This document shows, piece after piece, positions 4,986 through 7,639 of a stretch of DNA of 7,639 nucleotides. The stretch's first letter is position 1; each line of letters opens with the position of its first letter. The stretch lies in the NCBI GenBank assembly GCA_014379165.1, contig JACMMG010000016.1:1-7639 (forward strand). Reading direction: 5' to 3'. This DNA is from Candidatus Parcubacteria bacterium (GTDB lineage: Bacteria; Patescibacteriota; Minisyncoccia; Phycocordibacterales; SBAW01). Below the pieces are notes generated by a model, which saw only the letters and a program-made list of their open reading frames with translations, searched no databases and was not told the DNA's origin. Both the position numbers and the translations under genes were made by a program.

Positions 4986-6917
4986 TTAGGTGTTTTTAGG
5001 GTCGGGATTTTCTTCATCTTTTGGCGCGCTTTGTGAACCTGCTTCACCCTCAGGCGGAGTCTCACTTTGGGTCGTATCAGCTGAATCTGCTTGAGAGCCA
5101 CCGGCCTTCTGGATTGCTTCATAGACCTTTGAGAGTTCCTTAGAAAGTTCTTCCGTAGCAGTTTTAATAGCGGTGCTATCTTCACCCGTTTTTTTAGACT
5201 CGAGTGCAATTATTTTTTCATTTATTGTGGTTTCTAATTCAGCAGGAATTTTACCTTTATTGTCGGTAAGCGCTTTGCGTGAAGCATAGACCGCTTGGTC
5301 GGCAAGATTGCGCACTTCCGCCATTTCCATTTTCTTTTTGTCATCTGCCGCATTTTGTTCGGCATCCTTCTGCATTCGCTCGATATCTTCCGGAGTCAGA
5401 CCTGAGCGCGCTTCAATGCGAATAGATTGCTCTTTGTTGGTTGCCTTATCTTTTGCTTTAACTGAAAGAATACCGTTTGCATCGACATCGAAAGAGACTT
5501 CTACTTGCGGCAAACCACGCGGTGCGGGCGGTATGCCATCTAAGACGAATCGGCCGAGCGATTTATTGTCGCTCGCCATTGCGCGCTCGCCTTGCACAAC
5601 ATGGATTTCTACGCTCGTTTGATTATCTGCTGCGGTTGAAAAAACTTGCGTACGCGAAGTTGGAATAGTGGTGTTACGCTCGACAAGCTTGGTATTTACG
5701 CCACCCATAGTTTCAATACCAAGGGAAAGCGGGATCACGTCCAGCAAGAGTACGTCTTTCACTTCACCGCCGAGGATTCCGCCTTGAATAGCGGCGCCAA
5801 TTGCCACCACTTCGTCCGGGTTCACACTCATATTCGCTTTTTTGTTGAAGAATTTTTCCACCGCTGTCTGAAGTGCCGGCATGCGTGTTTGCCCACCTAC
5901 GAGAATTACCTCGTTAATATCGCCAACTTTAAAAGGTGAAGCTTCCATCGCACGCTTAGTGATCGCCATTGCCCGCTCTATGAATTCGCCTGCAAGCTCT
6001 TCGAGCCGAGCACGACTCAGTTTTATAAGAAGATGGCGCGGGCCGGCCGCGTCGGAAGTCAAAAACGGAATATTTATTTCAGTATCCACGGCCGTAGAAA
6101 GCTCTATCTTTGCTTTTTCCGCCGCTTCATCGAGCCGCTGGCGGGCAAGAGGGTCGTTGCGGACGTCAATACCGCTTTCTTTCTGGAATTCTATTGCAAG
6201 CCAGTCAATTATTTTTTGATCGATGTCTTTGCCTCCGAGGTGAGCATCGCCATCGGTAGATTTGACCTCAATCGAGCCCTCCCCCTCGTCTGAAGTACCC
6301 ACCTCAAGAATAGATATGTCAAAGGTACCGCCACCGAAGTCAAAGACGGCTATCTTTTCGTTTTTCTTTTTGTTAAAACCGTATGCAAGCGCCGCCGCCG
6401 TTGGCTCGTTGATAATGCGCTTAACATCGAGTCCTGCGATCTTACCTGCATCACGGGTTGCGGCACGTTGAGAATCGTTGAAATATGCGGGAACCGTAAT
6501 AACAGCTTCTGTAATAGTTTCACCTAATCGTTTTTCCGCGTCCGCTTTTAGTTTGGCAAGGATCATTGCTGAAATTTCTTCTGGTGAATACCATTTTTCA
6601 CCCATAAGAACTTCGATGCCACCGCTTGGTGATTTACGCGTCTCAAATGGAACTGCCTTTCGATCTTTTTCTACACCAGGCTCATCAAACGTATGGCCGA
6701 TGAAGCGTTTAATCTGATATACAGTATTTTTAGGGTTGGTAACTGCTTGCCTGCGAGCAATAAGGCCTACGAGCCTCTCTCCAGTCTTTGAAGCTGCAAC
6801 GACAGAAGGGGTAGTACGCGCACCTTCTGCATTTTCAAGTACATGCGGCTCACCACCTTGCATGACAGCAATGGCGGAATTTGTCGTACCCAAGTCTATA
6901 CCAAGAATTTTTGCCAT
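4986..6917 (-). CDS. dnaK: Chaperone DnaK (Hsp70)
   Basis: This is the ATP-driven central chaperone of the cytoplasm, working with DnaJ and GrpE. It has 643 residues. The nucleotide-binding domain (1-388) shows DLGTTNS (8-14), Lys70 in YQIKRFIG, PAYFND (143-148), GGGTFD (195-200) and VGGQTRMP (340-347). The interdomain linker VLLLDV is at 389-394, the same numbering as in E. coli DnaK. The substrate-binding beta domain spans about 394-505 and the helical lid about 506-605. The last 38 residues are a Gly/Ser/Pro/Glu/Asp-rich disordered tail ending DPKNT; the acidic EEV-type ending common in bacterial DnaK is missing. The start gives the canonical MAKILGIDLGTTNS. No Shine-Dalgarno sequence or good -10 box is seen in the 23-bp gap after grpE, so it is probably transcribed from the grpE promoter. 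Confidence 0.99.
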   Translation of the reverse strand: MAKILGIDLGTTNSAIAVMQGGEPHVLENAEGARTTPSVVAASKTGERLVGLIARRQAVTNPKNTVYQIKRFIGHTFDEPGVEKDRKAVPFETRKSPSGGIEVLMGEKWYSPEEISAMILAKLKADAEKRLGETITEAVITVPAYFNDSQRAATRDAGKIAGLDVKRIINEPTAAALAYGFNKKKNEKIAVFDFGGGTFDISILEVGTSDEGEGSIEVKSTDGDAHLGGKDIDQKIIDWLAIEFQKESGIDVRNDPLARQRLDEAAEKAKIELSTAVDTEINIPFLTSDAAGPRHLLIKLSRARLEELAGEFIERAMAITKRAMEASPFKVGDINEVILVGGQTRMPALQTAVEKFFNKKANMSVNPDEVVAIGAAIQGGILGGEVKDVLLLDVIPLSLGIETMGGVNTKLVERNTTIPTSRTQVFSTAADNQTSVEIHVVQGERAMASDNKSLGRFVLDGIPPAPRGLPQVEVSFDVDANGILSVKAKDKATNKEQSIRIEARSGLTPEDIERMQKDAEQNAADDKKKMEMAEVRNLADQAVYASRKALTDNKGKIPAELETTINEKIIALESKKTGEDSTAIKTATEELSKELSKVYEAIQKAGGSQADSADTTQSETPPEGEAGSQSAPKDEENPDPKNT

Positions 6918-6940
6918 ATTATTTCAATTAATTTTTAACT

Positions 6941-7471
6941 TTATGATTTCGTTGTAGTCACAAAATGTCCGACAGACACTTGCGCGGGTCTAATGATATG
7001 ATCGCCAATACTATATCCGGAGCGTTCAATCGAGACAATAGTATGTTCCTGTTCGGGTTTCTCTACCGTGATTTCGCGCAATGCCTCGTGCTTATGCGGA
7101 TCGAATTCCTCACCGATTCCCCCAAAACGTTCCACTCCCATTTTTTTTACCGCATCAAGTAATTGCTTATTGAGTAAAGCGAGTTCTTTATTATCTGGTG
7201 CATGCCGTAGAGCCATTTCAAACGAATCCAAAACGGGTACAAGGTCTTCAGCAAGCGAAGCCTTCAGGCGCACTTGGGTTAGGTCTCGCCGAGACTCTTC
7301 ATCGCGCTTTAGATTGACGAAGTCGGCCTTGGAGCGTTGCCAGCCTTCAAGATATTGTTGCTTTTCTTCTATAGCTTTACCTAAACGTTCGCGAAGTCTT
7401 TTAATTGCCGCTGGGCCTGCATCGGCTTCGTCTTCCGGTATAAATTCTTCATCAAGATTGTCACCCAACAT
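6941..7471 (-). CDS. grpE: Nucleotide exchange factor GrpE
   Basis: GrpE is a cytoplasmic dimer that releases ADP from DnaK. The 176-residue product starts with an acidic, probably disordered stretch (1-20). A long charged helix/coiled coil follows (about 21-75), then a four-helix-bundle segment (about 76-112) and the beta-wing domain, with FGGIGEEFDPHKHEAL (116-131) and IIRPAQVSVG (159-168), the usual GrpE signature region. It is first in the grpE-dnaK-dnaJ cluster. The ATG at 7469-7471 has no Shine-Dalgarno sequence but sits 6 nt after a perfect TATAAT, so translation probably begins on a leaderless mRNA. No CIRCE element (TTAGCACTC-N9-GAGTGCTAA) lies upstream. Its upstream neighbour, rpsI, is cut off by an intrinsic terminator. 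Confidence 0.97.
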   Translation of the reverse strand: MLGDNLDEEFIPEDEADAGPAAIKRLRERLGKAIEEKQQYLEGWQRSKADFVNLKRDEESRRDLTQVRLKASLAEDLVPVLDSFEMALRHAPDNKELALLNKQLLDAVKKMGVERFGGIGEEFDPHKHEALREITVEKPEQEHTIVSIERSGYSIGDHIIRPAQVSVGHFVTTTKS

Positions 7472-7477
7472 GCCGGA

Positions 7478-7505
7478 ATTATACCTGAAAAAACATCTCT
7501 GTCAA
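7478..7505 (-). promoter_or_regulatory. Consensus sigma70 promoter of the grpE-dnaK-dnaJ cluster
   Basis: A perfect -35 TTGACA (7500-7505) and a perfect -10 TATAAT (7478-7483) on the minus strand are 16 bp apart. The -10 box ends 6 nt before the grpE ATG, so the predicted transcription start is the A of ATG. The -35 box directly follows the T-run of the rpsI terminator. No sigma32-like box or CIRCE operator is seen. Confidence 0.8.
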
Positions 7506-7506
7506 A

Positions 7507-7544
7507 TAAAAAATCCTTGAGATCCGATTCGGACGGTCCCAAGG
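7507..7544 (-). terminator. Intrinsic terminator of the rpsI transcript
   Basis: On the minus strand CCTTGGGA (7537-7544) pairs with TCTCAAGG (7515-7522) with one G-U wobble. Inside it, CCG (7534-7536) pairs with CGG (7524-7526), leaving a 7-base loop and one bulged A. The stem is followed by ATTTTTTA. It insulates the grpE promoter from upstream transcription. Confidence 0.8.
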
Positions 7545-7546
7545 GC

Positions 7547-7588
7547 AAACTCCCAGACGTACACCTGCACCGCCTTAAACGGGAGTTT
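7547..7588 (-). other. Long stem-loop in the rpsI 3' UTR
   Basis: AAACTCCC (7547-7554) and GGGAGTTT (7581-7588) are perfect reverse complements, giving an 8-bp stem with a 26-nt loop between the rpsI stop and its terminator. The competing short palindrome TTAAAC-GGGA-GTTTAA (7575-7590) shares the same arm, so the two folds exclude each other. The function is unknown; it could protect the mRNA end or act as a processed 3' UTR RNA. Confidence 0.5.
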
Positions 7589-7598
7589 AACTCGTAAA

Positions 7599-7639
7599 CT
7601 AACGCTTACTCCATTGAGGTGCCTTACGTGCCTTTTTAA
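7599..7639 (-). CDS. rpsI: 30S ribosomal protein uS9, C-terminal end (runs off right edge)
   Basis: Only the last 12 whole codons and the TAG stop (7599-7601) are visible. They read KKARKAPQWSKR, which closely matches the strongly conserved C-terminal tail of uS9 (family pattern G-L-[KR]-K-A-R-[KR]-x-P-Q-[FY]-S-K-R). The two leftover bases, TT, fit a Leu codon (CTT) before KK, as expected. In the ribosome this tail reaches into the P site, and its last Arg contacts the tRNA anticodon stem-loop; that Arg is present here. Trp at the usual Phe/Tyr position is a mild variation. rpsI is normally paired with rplM, which would lie outside the window to the right. Its transcript is ended by the structured 3' UTR and terminator before grpE. 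Confidence 0.85.
   Translation of the reverse strand, partial: KKARKAPQWSKR

Noticed and set aside
5308..6957. Several plus-strand open frames of 60-112 codons within dnaK
   Set aside because: They are complements of a highly conserved gene and do not resemble known proteins.
7502..7639. Open frame of 46 codons on the minus strand reaching the right edge and ending in TGA at 7502-7504
   Set aside because: Its stop lies inside the T-run of a clear terminator, and a different frame over the same bases gives the conserved uS9 C-terminal tail.
7521..7639. tmRNA-like look on the plus strand (GATTCGGACGG near a GGG-CAAACT-CCC stem, then a short frame ending in TAA)
   Set aside because: The GGGG acceptor start and exact GATTCGAC/GGTTCRA motifs are missing, and the bases are better explained by rpsI and its terminator on the minus strand.

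Overview
All genes that can be supported lie on the minus strand, so transcription runs from right to left. The window suggests a small-genome bacterium, most likely of the Patescibacteria/CPR type (Parcubacteria-like). The reasons are a short archaeal/eukaryotic-type aspartyl-tRNA synthetase instead of the long bacterial type, lean TrpRS and chaperone genes, almost no Shine-Dalgarno sequences in front of housekeeping genes, and no CIRCE/HrcA site in front of the heat-shock genes. TGA is a stop codon for aspS and trpS, which argues against the recoded Gracilibacteria/Absconditabacteria. The taxonomic placement is an inference, not something read directly.

Layout in transcription order (right to left). 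The last 12 codons of rpsI (ribosomal protein uS9) enter at the right edge. They are followed by a structured 3' UTR with an intrinsic terminator. Next comes the Hsp70 chaperone cluster grpE-dnaK-dnaJ (7471 to 3890) with 23- and 16-bp gaps. A 175-bp gap holding three inverted repeats leads to trpS (3714-2779). A 132-bp gap with a consensus -10 box and short repeats leads to aspS (2646-1315). A small gene for an exported protein with an HEYGH zinc-peptidase-like motif (1255-632) ends in a clear intrinsic terminator. Finally the N-terminal 184 codons of a flavin amine oxidase-like protein (553-1) run off the left edge.

How the genes work together. GrpE, DnaK and DnaJ form the complete Hsp70 folding cycle: J-protein substrate delivery and ATPase stimulation, chaperone, and nucleotide exchange. 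rpsI, trpS and aspS belong to translation. The two left-hand genes are accessory and show a different initiation style, with Shine-Dalgarno-like sequences.

The most noteworthy signal is promoter placement. In front of grpE, dnaJ and trpS a good -10 box ends only 6-7 nt before the ATG (TATAAT-N6-ATG twice, extended TGC-TACTAT-N7-ATG once). This predicts that transcription starts at the start codon, giving leaderless mRNAs. The exported HEYGH protein of unknown family and the inverted-repeat cluster before trpS are the next most interesting items. I found no tRNA, CRISPR array, insertion sequence, attachment site or replication origin.
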